NCBI RefSeq assembly: GCF_902506145.1
Contig: NZ_LR733520.1
Coordinates: 1,703,371-1,767,370 of the forward strand
Length of the DNA: 64,000 nt
From: Burkholderia sp. 8Y
GTDB lineage: Bacteria > Pseudomonadota > Gammaproteobacteria > Burkholderiales > Burkholderiaceae
Reading direction: 5' to 3'
In this document: in pieces, positions 50,216 through 58,964 of the stretch
Layout of the letters: each line of letters begins with the position of its first letter
Numbering within the stretch: the first letter of the stretch is position 1
Translations under genes and position numbers: made by a program
The notes under the pieces: generated by a model
What the model saw: only the letters and a program-made list of their open reading frames with translations
The model's database searches: none
What the model was told of the DNA's origin: nothing

Positions 50216-51532
50216 TCAGTTTGGCAGTTCCTGGCCCTTTGTCTCCGGCGCGAACGGAATAACCGCAAGGCCGACCAGGAACACGATGGCGGTCAGCGCG
50301 ATCGGCACGCCGAGCGTCTTCATGTTGAGCACCATCGCGCCGATGCCGAAGTTCACGATCGCACCGATGAACCGCCCAACCGACGTGCAGAACGCGAACG
50401 CCGTCGCGCGCACGCGGGTTTCGAACTGCTCCGGCAGCCAGAGGCTGAAGAGCGCGAAATTGCCGCCGAAAAAGCCGAGCACGAACAGCAGCGCGATGAA
50501 CGGCACGAGCCCGTTGTTCAGATAGAACGCCCAGCCGAACGACAGCGCGATCGACGCCGCCATGCCGACGAAGTACACCGCGAGCGTCTTGCGGCGGCCG
50601 ATGCGCTCGGCCATCGGCGGCAGCGCGAGACAGCCGATGATCGTGCCGATCGACAACAGCCCCGTCGCGATTGACGCCATGCGCGCGGCTTCGGGCTTGG
50701 TCATGCCCGCCCGCGTCGCAAGCTGGATGACCGCCGACGGTTCATACACCGCGCCCGCCCACAGCCCGATGATCGCCACCGTGAGCAGCACCGCCGCGAC
50801 GATCGTGCGCTTGCGGTACTGCGCCGAGAAAATCGAGCGCAGCGGACTCTGATGCTTGACCGCAGGCGCCGCCGTGGCTTCGGCGCGCTCCCACTTGTCG
50901 GTTTCCTTCACGCGCATCAGCACGAGAATCGACACGACGACCGGGAACAGGCCGACCAGGAACATCGCGCGCCAGCCGAACGCCGCGCCGATGGTGTAGT
51001 TCAGCGCGGCCGCCAGAAAGAAGCCAGCGTAGTAGCCGGTTTGCAGATAGCCCGCGCCCATCTTGCGGCGGTCCTCCGGCCACGCTTCCGCGACGTACGT
51101 CCCGGCGAGCGCCCACTCCCCGCCTATGCCCACGCCCGCGAAGAACCGGTAAATGCCGAGCGCCCAGACCGTGTGCGCGGTGGCGGCCAGCCCGGTAAAG
51201 ATCGCGAACGTGAAGATGGTCGCGGCGAGCACCTTCGTGCGCCCGAACCGGTCCGCGAGCGGCCCCCAGATGAACGACAGTCCCCATCCGACGAGAAAAA
51301 GCGCAAAGAGAATCGACCCGGCGAGGCCGACGTTCGCGGGCGTCGCGGCATAGCCCGAACGCGGCAGCAGTTCGGTCAGCGCCGGCGCGAGCACGAGCGC
51401 GTAAATGAACGAGTCCATTCCGTCCAGCGTCCAGCCCGCCCAGGCGCCCCAGAAGCCGGTGATCTGCGAACGGTTGAGCGGTGTCTTCCTGGCGCGCGTG
51501 GCGCTAATTGGTCGGTCTAGCGTGCTCGGCAT
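50216..51532 (-). CDS. MFS transporter, candidate malonate/dicarboxylate importer
   Basis: Encodes 438 residues with 12 membrane helices. MFS motifs are GPLADRFGRTKVLA (loop 2-3) and AERIGRRKTLAV (loop 8-9); the first half has RFFAGVGIGGEWALAGTYVAE, typical of sugar-acid/aromatic-acid symporters. It is transcribed divergently from the GntR regulator of the mdc operon with 167 bases between the starts, and no MdcF, MdcLM or MatC gene is present. So it is a plausible malonate importer; this is inference. AAGGAG precedes the ATG by about nine bases. Confidence 0.85.
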   Translation of the reverse strand: MPSTLDRPISATRARKTPLNRSQITGFWGAWAGWTLDGMDSFIYALVLAPALTELLPRSGYAATPANVGLAGSILFALFLVGWGLSFIWGPLADRFGRTKVLAATIFTFAIFTGLAATAHTVWALGIYRFFAGVGIGGEWALAGTYVAEAWPEDRRKMGAGYLQTGYYAGFFLAAALNYTIGAAFGWRAMFLVGLFPVVVSILVLMRVKETDKWERAEATAAPAVKHQSPLRSIFSAQYRKRTIVAAVLLTVAIIGLWAGAVYEPSAVIQLATRAGMTKPEAARMASIATGLLSIGTIIGCLALPPMAERIGRRKTLAVYFVGMAASIALSFGWAFYLNNGLVPFIALLFVLGFFGGNFALFSLWLPEQFETRVRATAFAFCTSVGRFIGAIVNFGIGAMVLNMKTLGVPIALTAIVFLVGLAVIPFAPETKGQELPN

Positions 51533-51640
51533 GGCGTGTCTCTCCTTCTCTCTGCGGTCGGCGACTGACGGGAAATTCGACGCGCGTGTTATCGGTGTGA
51601 GTGTCGGCGTCTAGGGAAAGCACCGGGGTTCGGTGCGCGG

Positions 51641-51658
51641 TTTTATATATAATATTTG
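51641..51658. promoter_or_regulatory. AT-rich divergent promoter/operator between the MFS gene and mdc regulator
   Basis: A run of A and T in an otherwise GC-rich region includes the perfect palindrome TTATATATAA (51643-51652) overlapping a TATAAT -10 on the plus strand (51648-51653). A GntR/FCD regulator encoded 48 bases downstream could bind here and control both directions; this is inference. Confidence 0.45.
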
Positions 51659-51699
51659 AACAACAGGACGCGACAAGTCCGCACTTTCACCTAGCAGCC

Positions 51700-52500
51700 A
51701 TGTCGACAGATCTCTCATCACCATCGGCGTCGCCGGCTCCGTCATCGTTTCGCGACGCGCAGTTCGAGCCGCGCCAGAGCACGTCGCGCTTCATCGCGCA
51801 TGCGTTGCGCGCCGCCATCGTCGAAGGCGCGCTCACGCCCGGCGAGCCGCTCCGTCAGGACGCGATCGCCCGGCAGTTCTCGGTCAGCGCGATCCCCGTG
51901 CGCGAAGCCTTCCGGCAGCTGGAAAGCGAAGGCTGGGTGACGATCGAGCCGAATCGCGGCGCGGCCGTCAGCCCGCAATCGGCGGACGAGGCGCGCGAGA
52001 TTTACGAGATTCGCGCATCGCTCGAAAGTCTCGCCATCGGCATCGCCATCGGGCATCACACGCCGGAAACGCTCGCCGAATGCAAACGCCTGCTCGAAGC
52101 CGCCGAGAACGAGCCGGACCCCGCGCTCTACGTCATGCGCAACGAGGAATTTCATGCGAGCCTGTACGCGCCGGCCAACCGTCCGCACTTGATGGAACTG
52201 ATCGGCCAGATGCACCGGCGCGGCGAGCGGTACTTGCGTCTCAAACTCGGCCTGCCGATTCATAAAGATTCGTCCGATGCCGAGCATCGCGCGATTTTCG
52301 ATGCGCTCGCCGCACGCGACATCGAAGCCGCGCAGACGCTCGTCGCGCGCCATCTGCTCGCAACGGGCGAACTGATTCACCGCTTTCTCGCCGATGCGCA
52401 GGCGCAAGCAGAATCGAGTCACATCAAGAAAAAGCGCCGCACGCGCGCCGCTTCAGGCAGCGCATCCTCCCGAACGACTTCCCGACAGGCCGACCGATGA
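51700..52500 (+). CDS. GntR-family transcriptional regulator, FCD type (MdcY-like)
   Basis: Encodes 266 residues. The N-terminal winged helix-turn-helix includes RQDAIARQFSVSAIPVREAFRQLESEGWV and NRGAAV. The C-terminal FCD ligand-binding domain (about 95-235) has the pattern RASLESLAIGIA ... HASLYAPANRPHL. A basic Lys/Arg/Ser tail follows. In malonate loci such regulators (MdcY) repress mdc genes and release on malonate. The TGA overlaps the mdcA ATG (52497-52500), so it is the first gene of the operon. The open frame extends upstream, but 51700 fits the family start. Confidence 0.88.
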   Translation: MSTDLSSPSASPAPSSFRDAQFEPRQSTSRFIAHALRAAIVEGALTPGEPLRQDAIARQFSVSAIPVREAFRQLESEGWVTIEPNRGAAVSPQSADEAREIYEIRASLESLAIGIAIGHHTPETLAECKRLLEAAENEPDPALYVMRNEEFHASLYAPANRPHLMELIGQMHRRGERYLRLKLGLPIHKDSSDAEHRAIFDALAARDIEAAQTLVARHLLATGELIHRFLADAQAQAESSHIKKKRRTRAASGSASSRTTSRQADR

Positions 52501-54173
52501 CTTCGCCCCCTTCCGCCGATGCCCTCACGCAGTCCCGAAGCTGGAACACGCGCGCACAGGAGAAAGCGCGCCGCCTGAAGCTGATCGAGCCGTGGCTCGA
52601 CGGTCCGGTGCTCGACACCCAACGCATCGTGGATGCGCTGCATGCGCTGATCGTCACGGGAGACCGCGTCGCACTCGAAGGCAACAATCAGAAGCAGGCG
52701 GATTTTCTGTCGCGCGCGTTCGCGCGGCTCGACCCGGAGCGCGTGCATGACGTGCATCTGCTGATTTCGAGCATCAGCCGGCCCGAGCATCTGACGCTCT
52801 TCGAACGGGGCATCGCGCGCAAGGTCGATTTCGCCTTCGCCGGTCCGCAGAGTCTGCGCGTCGCGCAACTGCTGGAGGACGGGCTGCTGGAAATCGGCGC
52901 GATTTATACGTACATCGAACTGTACGCGCGCATGTTCATCGACCTGACGCCGAACGTGGCGCTCGTCTGCGCGGAAAAGGCCGACCGCCACGGCAATCTG
53001 TACACCGGCGCGAATACCGAGGACACGCCGACCATCGTGGAAGCGGCCGCGTTCCGGCATGGCATCGTGATCGCGCAGGTCAACGAGATCGTCGATGAAC
53101 TGCCGCGCGTCGATATTCCCGGCTCGTGGGTCGATGTGATCGTGAAGGCGGACCGGCCGTTCGCCGTCGAGCCGCTTTTCACGCGCGATCCGCGACACAT
53201 CGGCGAACTGCAGATTCTGATGGCGATGATGACCATTCGCGGCATCTACGCGCGCTATGGCGTGAGCTCGCTGAATCACGGCATCGGCTTCGACACGGCG
53301 GCGATCGAACTGCTTCTGCCGACCTACGGCGAATCGCTCGGGCTCAAGGGCAAGATCTGCACGCACTGGGCGCTCAACCCGCACCCGACGCTCATTCCCG
53401 CGATCGAAAGCGGCTGGGTCGAGAGCGTGCACTGCTTCGGCAGCGAGGTCGGCATGGAGAACTACATCGCCGCGCGCCCGGACGTGTTCTTCACCGGACG
53501 CGACGGCAGCCTGCGCTCGAACCGCGTGTTCTGCCAGCTTGCCGGACAGTACGGCGTCGATCTCTTCATCGGCTCGACCTTGCAGATGGACGCGGACGCG
53601 AATTCGTCGACCGTCACGCTCGGGCGGCTGGCGGGCTTCGGCGGCGCGCCGAACATGGGCCACGATCCGCGCGGCCGCCGTCATTCGAGCGAAGCGTGGC
53701 TCAAGCTCCTGAAAAACGACGGTCCGAATCCGGCCATCGCGCGGGGCCACAAGCTCGTCGTCCAGACGGCCGAGACGTACAAGAAAGGCGGCGAGCCGAC
53801 CATCGTGGATGCGCTCGACGCCATCGCCGTCGGTGAAAAAAGCAGCATGCCGATTGCGCCCGTGATGATCTACGGCGACGACGTCACGCACGTGGTGACG
53901 GAAGAAGGCATCGCGTACCTGCACGCGGCCGAAGGCGTCGACGAGCGGCGCGCGGCGCTCGCCGCCGTGGCCGGCGTGACGCCGATCGGCATGCGCGCCG
54001 ATGCAACCAAGACGGCCGAACTGAGGCGGCGCGGCGTCGTCGCGTTCCCGGAAGACCTGGGCGTGCGGCGCGGCGACGCCAAACGCTCGCTGCTGGCGGC
54101 GCGCAGCATCGACGATCTCGTCGCGTGGTCGGGCGGTCTCTACGCGCCGCCCGCGCGATTCAGAAGCTGGTGA
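52497..54173 (+). CDS. mdcA: Malonate decarboxylase subunit alpha
   Basis: Encodes 558 residues, a CoA-transferase-fold protein (acetyl-S-ACP:malonate ACP transferase). It moves malonate onto the acyl carrier protein, releasing acetate. Family blocks are NNQKQADFLSRAF, GIGFDTAAIELLLPTYGES, KICTHWALNPHPTLIPAIE, and GGAPNMGHDPRGRRH. The ATG overlaps the regulator stop. Confidence 0.95.
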   Translation: MTSPPSADALTQSRSWNTRAQEKARRLKLIEPWLDGPVLDTQRIVDALHALIVTGDRVALEGNNQKQADFLSRAFARLDPERVHDVHLLISSISRPEHLTLFERGIARKVDFAFAGPQSLRVAQLLEDGLLEIGAIYTYIELYARMFIDLTPNVALVCAEKADRHGNLYTGANTEDTPTIVEAAAFRHGIVIAQVNEIVDELPRVDIPGSWVDVIVKADRPFAVEPLFTRDPRHIGELQILMAMMTIRGIYARYGVSSLNHGIGFDTAAIELLLPTYGESLGLKGKICTHWALNPHPTLIPAIESGWVESVHCFGSEVGMENYIAARPDVFFTGRDGSLRSNRVFCQLAGQYGVDLFIGSTLQMDADANSSTVTLGRLAGFGGAPNMGHDPRGRRHSSEAWLKLLKNDGPNPAIARGHKLVVQTAETYKKGGEPTIVDALDAIAVGEKSSMPIAPVMIYGDDVTHVVTEEGIAYLHAAEGVDERRAALAAVAGVTPIGMRADATKTAELRRRGVVAFPEDLGVRRGDAKRSLLAARSIDDLVAWSGGLYAPPARFRSW

Positions 54174-54178
54174 GCGCG

Positions 54179-55051
54179 ATGACCGCCGCCCTTCCCCTTC
54201 GCGATGACGTCTGCCAGAACGAGCGCGCCGCGTCGGCGCCTGCGATCGCCACGCTCGCCGTCGATGCGCTGATCGCCGAGGCGCGTCTCACGCCGAAGCC
54301 CGCGCTCGTCGACGAACGCGGCAGCGGCGCGCACCGCGATCTCGATCTCGACACGATGCTGCGCTCGGCGCACGCGCTGGAACCGACGTTTCTCGCGATC
54401 GCGCGGGCCGCGTCGGGCGCGGCGCCGTCGCAGGCATTGCGCGAACGGCTCGCGCGCATCGGCCGCGAAGGCGAAGCCGCGATGCTGCGCGCGACCGGCG
54501 GCAGCAACGCGCATCGCGGCGCGATCTGGATCGTCGGTCTGCTGTGCGCGGGCGCGGCGATGCATGCGCCCGGCGACAGCGAAGCGATCTGCGCGTCGGC
54601 GGCACGGATCGCGCGATACGACGACCGCTTCGCGCCCGCGTCCGCGCAGGCGAGCCACGGTGCGCGCGTGACGGCGCGGTTTCGCGTCGCAGGCGCGCGA
54701 GGCGAAGCGCGCGACGGCTTTCCGCACGCGTTGCAGATCGGCTTGCCCGCACTCGACGATGCGCGCCGGCGCGGTCTGACCGAAACCGGCGCGCGGCTCG
54801 ACGCGCTCCTCGCGATCATGGCCTCGCTCGACGATACGTGCCTGCTTCATCGTGGCGGCACGAAGGCGCTCGCCGTCGCGAAGGACGGCGCGCGGCGCGT
54901 GATCGAGCATGGCGGAATCGCGCACGCGCGGGGCAGCGCGGCGCTCGCGCGGCTCGAACGTGACTTGCTGGCGCTGAACGCGTCGCCGGGCGGCGCGGCC
55001 GACCTGCTCGCGGCCACACTCTTTCTCGACAGCCTCGGGCAATCGTCCTGA
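54179..55051 (+). CDS. mdcB: Triphosphoribosyl-dephospho-CoA synthase
   Basis: Encodes 290 residues of the CitG/MdcB family. It makes the precursor of the ACP prosthetic group from ATP and dephospho-CoA. Family marks are LTPKPALVDERGSGAHRDLD, RATGGSNAHRGAIW, GFPHALQIGLPAL, and DTCLLHRGG. A GTG at 54170 overlaps the mdcA stop (GTGA) and could add three residues; the ATG at 54179 has GGTGAG upstream. It is 21 bases before mdcC. Confidence 0.92.
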   Translation: MTAALPLRDDVCQNERAASAPAIATLAVDALIAEARLTPKPALVDERGSGAHRDLDLDTMLRSAHALEPTFLAIARAASGAAPSQALRERLARIGREGEAAMLRATGGSNAHRGAIWIVGLLCAGAAMHAPGDSEAICASAARIARYDDRFAPASAQASHGARVTARFRVAGARGEARDGFPHALQIGLPALDDARRRGLTETGARLDALLAIMASLDDTCLLHRGGTKALAVAKDGARRVIEHGGIAHARGSAALARLERDLLALNASPGGAADLLAATLFLDSLGQSS

Positions 55052-55072
55052 GACGCAACCAGAGGAACGAAG

Positions 55073-55387
55073 ATGGAAAACATGCGATACGAATACCCCG
55101 CCAAACGGCCGGTCACGCGCCGCGCGCACGTGGGCGTCGTCGGCTCGGGCGATCTCGAAGTCCTGCTCACGCCGTCGCAAACGGCCAACGCGGAGGTCGT
55201 TATCCGCACGAGCGTCGACGGCTACGAGCACGTCTGGAAAAGCGTGCTCGACCGCTTCTTCCAGCGTTACGACGGCGCGGCGAAATTCGAGCTGAACGAC
55301 TTCGGCGCGACGCCCGGCGTCGTGATGCTGCGGCTCGCCGAAGCCGCCGAAGCGAGCGATGCGTCGGAAAACGGAGAAACTCGATGA
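55073..55387 (+). CDS. mdcC: Malonate decarboxylase acyl carrier protein (subunit delta)
   Basis: Encodes 104 residues. The attachment serine for 2'-(5''-phosphoribosyl)-3'-dephospho-CoA is probably Ser25 in VGVVGSGDLEVL. The small protein carries acetyl and malonyl groups between MdcA and MdcDE. Its stop overlaps mdcD (ATGA). A ribosome site AGAGGAACGAAG precedes the ATG. Confidence 0.93.
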   Translation: MENMRYEYPAKRPVTRRAHVGVVGSGDLEVLLTPSQTANAEVVIRTSVDGYEHVWKSVLDRFFQRYDGAAKFELNDFGATPGVVMLRLAEAAEASDASENGETR

Positions 55388-56241
55388 ACGCTCACGACAC
55401 GTTTCTCGCGCGGCACAGCTTCATCGAAATGACGGCGCGCGAGCGCGCTCGGGCCTTGCTCGATGCCGGCACGTACCGCGAATTGCTCGGCCCGTTTGAC
55501 CGGCTCGAATCGCCGTGGCTCGCGATGCAGAACGTCATCTGCCAGTCCGACGACGGCGCGGTGATCGCACGCGGCACGCTCGGCGGCGAGCCGGCGGTGA
55601 TCGCGGCGATCGAGCCGGCGTTCCAGGGCGGCAGCATCGGCGAAGTGTCGGGTGCGAAGATCGCGGCGTCGCTCGAACTGGCGCTCGGCGAATTCGAAGC
55701 GGGCCGCGCGATTCGTCCCGTCATCCTTTTCGAAACCGGCGGCGTGCGCTTGCAGGAAGCGAATCTCGGCCTCGCGGTCATCGCCGAGATTCAGGCGGCC
55801 ATCGTCGCGCTGCGGCGGCACGTGCCGGTCGTCGGCGTGATCGGCGGGATGGTCGGCTGCTTCGGCGGCATGTCGCTCGCAGCCGCCTTGTGCACGGAAC
55901 TCGTGATGACGCGGCAGGCGCGGCTCGGCATGAACGGGCCGGAAGTGATCGAGCAGGAAGCGGGCATCGAGGAACTCGACGCGAGCGATCGCCGGCTCAT
56001 CTGGTCGATGATCGGCGGCGAAGAACGCGTCGCGGTCGGGCTCGCCGATACGCTCGTCGAAGACGACACGGCCGAGGTCCGCGGGGCCGTGCTCGCGGCG
56101 TTCGCGCGGGGCGTTCCGGCGCGGCATCGCAGCGAGGACGTGGACGGATTCATCGAACGGCTCGCGCGCGTGAATCCCGACGCGATCGATCCGGAGACGC
56201 TGCGCACGCTGTGGAACCCGACGGGAGGATCGCAACGATGA
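55384..56241 (+). CDS. mdcD: Malonate decarboxylase subunit beta (biotin-independent)
   Basis: Encodes 285 residues with a carboxyltransferase (crotonase-like) fold. It forms the malonyl-S-ACP decarboxylase with MdcE. Oxyanion-hole loops are FETGGVRLQEANLGLA and GMVGCFGGMSLAAALC. The ATG overlaps mdcC and the TGA overlaps mdcE. Confidence 0.94.
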   Translation: MNAHDTFLARHSFIEMTARERARALLDAGTYRELLGPFDRLESPWLAMQNVICQSDDGAVIARGTLGGEPAVIAAIEPAFQGGSIGEVSGAKIAASLELALGEFEAGRAIRPVILFETGGVRLQEANLGLAVIAEIQAAIVALRRHVPVVGVIGGMVGCFGGMSLAAALCTELVMTRQARLGMNGPEVIEQEAGIEELDASDRRLIWSMIGGEERVAVGLADTLVEDDTAEVRGAVLAAFARGVPARHRSEDVDGFIERLARVNPDAIDPETLRTLWNPTGGSQR

Positions 56242-57062
56242 GCACGATCAACGGCATGGATTCGCGCGGCGCGTGCTGGCTGGATGCGTTGACCGATGCC
56301 GCCGCCGGCGCCGAAAGCGGCCCGGTCCGCTCGCGCGACGGCGAGCTGGATGGGGCGGCGGCGCGCTTTATCGCCGTGGTGCCCGATCCGCATAACCGCT
56401 TTCCCCGCGCGACCGACAACGTGGTCGGCCTGGAACAGGGCTGGCTGCTCGCCCGCGCGGTCCGCGAAGTGATCGAAGCGGATCGCGAGGCGGAATCGAA
56501 GCGGCCGATCGTCGCCATCGTCGATGTGAAAAGCCAGGCCTACGGACGGCGCGAGGAATTGCTCGGCATCCATCTCGCGTGCGCCGCCGCCGTGGATGCG
56601 TACGCGAGCGCGCGTCTCGCCGGGCATCCGGTGATTGCGCTGATCGTCGGGCCGGCGATGTCGGGCGCGTACCTCGCGCACGGCTATCAGGCGAACCGGA
56701 TCGTCGCGCTGGATGCGTCGGGCACGGCCGTGCATGCCATGGGCAAGGAAGCGGCGGCGCGCGTCACGCGGCGCAGCGTCGAGAGCCTCGATGCGCTCGG
56801 CGATACCGTCTTGCCGATGTCGTACAAGATGAGCGCCTACGCGAAGTTGGGACTGCTGCACGAACTGATCGAAGGCGTGAATGCAGATGCGCCTTCGAAG
56901 GCGGATGTCGAGCGCGTGAAGGCGTCGCTGGCTGCGGCGGTTGCGGATGCGCGAGGCGGTCCGCGCGATCTGTCGAACCGGCTGACGTCGGCGGATGCGA
57001 AGCGCACGCGGGCGGCGTCGGTTGAGGTGCGCCGGCGGATGCGCGAGCAGTGGGAGGGGTGA
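56238..57062 (+). CDS. mdcE: Malonate decarboxylase subunit gamma
   Basis: Encodes 274 residues of the second carboxyltransferase-like subunit. The pattern DVKSQAYGRREELLGIHLACAAAV and VGPAMSGAYLAHGYQANRIVALD fits MdcE. The gene shares its ATG with the mdcD stop. Its own stop is followed not by mdcG but by 275 bases that include a tandem repeat. The long open frame beginning upstream is a shadow. Confidence 0.93.
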   Translation: MSTINGMDSRGACWLDALTDAAAGAESGPVRSRDGELDGAAARFIAVVPDPHNRFPRATDNVVGLEQGWLLARAVREVIEADREAESKRPIVAIVDVKSQAYGRREELLGIHLACAAAVDAYASARLAGHPVIALIVGPAMSGAYLAHGYQANRIVALDASGTAVHAMGKEAAARVTRRSVESLDALGDTVLPMSYKMSAYAKLGLLHELIEGVNADAPSKADVERVKASLAAAVADARGGPRDLSNRLTSADAKRTRAASVEVRRRMREQWEG

Positions 57063-57087
57063 TGGAGCATCGAAGGCGGTCGATGCG

Positions 57088-57177
57088 CGTTTCGGCCGTT
57101 CGGGGCGTTTCGGGCGTTAGGGGCGTTAGGGGCGTTCGGGGCGTTTAGGGCGTCCGGGCGTTTGCGGCGTTTGCGGC
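57088..57177. repeat. Ten-unit 9-bp tandem repeat between mdcE and mdcG
   Basis: Exactly ten 9-base units with consensus GCGTTnGGG (units: GCGTTTCGG, CCGTTCGGG, GCGTTTCGG, GCGTTAGGG twice, GCGTTCGGG, GCGTTTAGG, GCGTCCGGG, CGTTTGCGG twice). The array starts 26 bases after the mdcE stop. On the minus strand it reads as Asn-Ala-Pro triplets, giving a spurious repetitive ORF. Confidence 0.8.
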
Positions 57178-57337
57178 ATCGAATGCATTTGGTGCGTTCG
57201 GAGGCGCGGGCACGTCCGGGCCGCTCGGTGCATTGCGTGCATTCCACGTATTCCGCAATTTCTGCGTCCCGCGCGCTCTATCCCGCGCTTCGGCCCGCCA
57301 CGCCGCGTAACCAACGGATAGAGAACCGTATCGCGTG

Positions 57338-57976
57338 ATGAATCCCCCGCTGCCCGAACCGCGCCCGCACGACTTGCTGGCCTTGTCCGCGACTGCGCCG
57401 CCCTTTCCCGATGCGCCCCCGTGGGTCGACGCATCGCTCGCTCGCGCGCCGTTCGTGGTCGTGCGACGCGCGCCGCGCATGGGGAGCGCGATCGCGGTCG
57501 GCATACGCGGCACGGCTCGCAGCGAGCGATTCGGCGCGTGGCTCGAACCGCGCTACATCGACAGCGCGTTGACGCCCGAAGCGTTGCGGCTGCGCCAGCC
57601 CGACGCATCGCGCGAGAATATGCCGGCCTTCGCGTTTCTGCGCGCCATCACGCCGATCCTCGACGCTTCCGGCCTCGCCTGGGGACCGGCGGGGAGCACG
57701 GGCTTCGAATTGGCGAGCGGCGTGCCGACGATCACGACACACAGCGACCTCGACGTCATCGTGCGAGCGCCCCAACCGCTTTCGCACGCCGATGCATCGC
57801 GGCTTCTCGATGCACTCTCGCTCCAAGCCCGCCCGGCCGGCACGCGCATCGACGTGCAGATCGAAACGCCCGGCGCCGCCTTTTCGCTCGCGGATTTCGC
57901 CAGGCAGAACGTGCGCGTGCTGCTTCGTCACGCGGACGGTCCGCGTTTCGCCGCCGATCCGTGGGCTGCGCCGTGA
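57338..57976 (+). CDS. mdcG: Phosphoribosyl-dephospho-CoA transferase
   Basis: Encodes 212 residues of the nucleotidyltransferase fold. It attaches the prosthetic group made with MdcB to the serine of MdcC. The metal-binding Asp pair is in THSDLDVIVRAP, with the glycine/serine loop GPAGSTGFELASG before it. The ATG at 57338 follows an in-frame GTG at 57335; the ribosome site is weak. Its TGA overlaps the mdcH GTG. Confidence 0.92.
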   Translation: MNPPLPEPRPHDLLALSATAPPFPDAPPWVDASLARAPFVVVRRAPRMGSAIAVGIRGTARSERFGAWLEPRYIDSALTPEALRLRQPDASRENMPAFAFLRAITPILDASGLAWGPAGSTGFELASGVPTITTHSDLDVIVRAPQPLSHADASRLLDALSLQARPAGTRIDVQIETPGAAFSLADFARQNVRVLLRHADGPRFAADPWAAP

Positions 57977-58920
57977 TCGCGTATCTCTTTCCCGGACAAG
58001 GCGCGCAAACGCCGGGCTTCCTGCATCGGCTGGGCGGCGAGAAGCCGCATCCGGCAATCGCGCGAACGCTTGCGGAGGCATCGGCCATTCTTGGCGAAGA
58101 CGTGCTCTCGCTCGATGACGCCGACGCGCTCGCATCGACCGTCGCGGTTCAGGTCGCGCTGACCGTGGCGGGCGTCGCGGCGGCGCGTGCGCTCGCCGAC
58201 GAAGGCATCGAACCGCAAGCCGTCGCCGGGCTGTCCGTTGGCGCGTACGGCGCGGCGGTCGCCTGCGGCGCGCTCGCCTTCGACGAGGCGCTGCGGCTGG
58301 TGCGCCTGCGCGCCACGCTGATGGAAGACGCCTATCCGCGCGGCTACGGAATGCTCGCGATACTCGGCATGAACGAACGCGAGATCGCGAGCGTGATCGA
58401 CGAGGCGCGCGCCGAGGCCCGCGCCGATGCCTACATCGGCAATCTCAACGCGCCGCGACAAATCGTCGTATCGGGCAGCGACGACGCGCTCGACGCCGTG
58501 CGCAAAGTCGCGCTCGCACGCGGCGCACGCAAGGTGGAGCGGCTGGCGGTGAGCGTGCCGTCGCATTGCGTGCTGCTGGAAGACGCAGCGGCACGCCTCG
58601 CGGAAGCCGCCGACAAGGTGCGCTTCGTCGCGCCGCGCATCGCGTATGTGGGCAATCGCGGCGCACGCGCGCTCGTGCGCGCCGATGCGATCCGCGAAGA
58701 CCTCGCGACCAACCTGCGCTATCCGGTGCGCTGGCACGATTCGACGATCGCGCTCGCCGAGCGCGGCGCGAACGTGTTCGTCGAGATGCCGCCCGGACGC
58801 ACCCTGACCCAGCTTCTCGCCGAAGCCCTGCCCGATACGCCGGCCGTCGCGATGGACGCGTCGCCGGTTGCATCGACTGCTGCGCGCGTACGCGCGGCCT
58901 GCGGACGCACCAACGACTGA
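57973..58920 (+). CDS. mdcH: Malonate decarboxylase subunit epsilon (malonyl-CoA:ACP transacylase)
   Basis: Encodes 315 residues starting at a GTG that overlaps the mdcG stop (GTGA at 57973-57976). LFPGQGAQTPGFL and the nucleophile Ser88 in GLSVGAYGAA fit the FabD-like acyltransferase fold; the catalytic His is probably in VPSHCVLL. It charges the ACP with malonate initially, to start the decarboxylase cycle. It is the last mdc gene. The frame start far upstream is a shadow. Confidence 0.93.
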   Translation: MIAYLFPGQGAQTPGFLHRLGGEKPHPAIARTLAEASAILGEDVLSLDDADALASTVAVQVALTVAGVAAARALADEGIEPQAVAGLSVGAYGAAVACGALAFDEALRLVRLRATLMEDAYPRGYGMLAILGMNEREIASVIDEARAEARADAYIGNLNAPRQIVVSGSDDALDAVRKVALARGARKVERLAVSVPSHCVLLEDAAARLAEAADKVRFVAPRIAYVGNRGARALVRADAIREDLATNLRYPVRWHDSTIALAERGANVFVEMPPGRTLTQLLAEALPDTPAVAMDASPVASTAARVRAACGRTND

Positions 58921-58964
58921 ACCTTCTCGACCGTCGGCGTTCTGTCATCCAGCCGTCAGCAGAA

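Noticed and set aside
57126..57608. Minus-strand open frame with Asn-Ala-Pro repeats
   Set aside because: It is the 9-bp tandem repeat read in an open frame, opposite mdcG, with no ribosome site; the repeat itself is reported.
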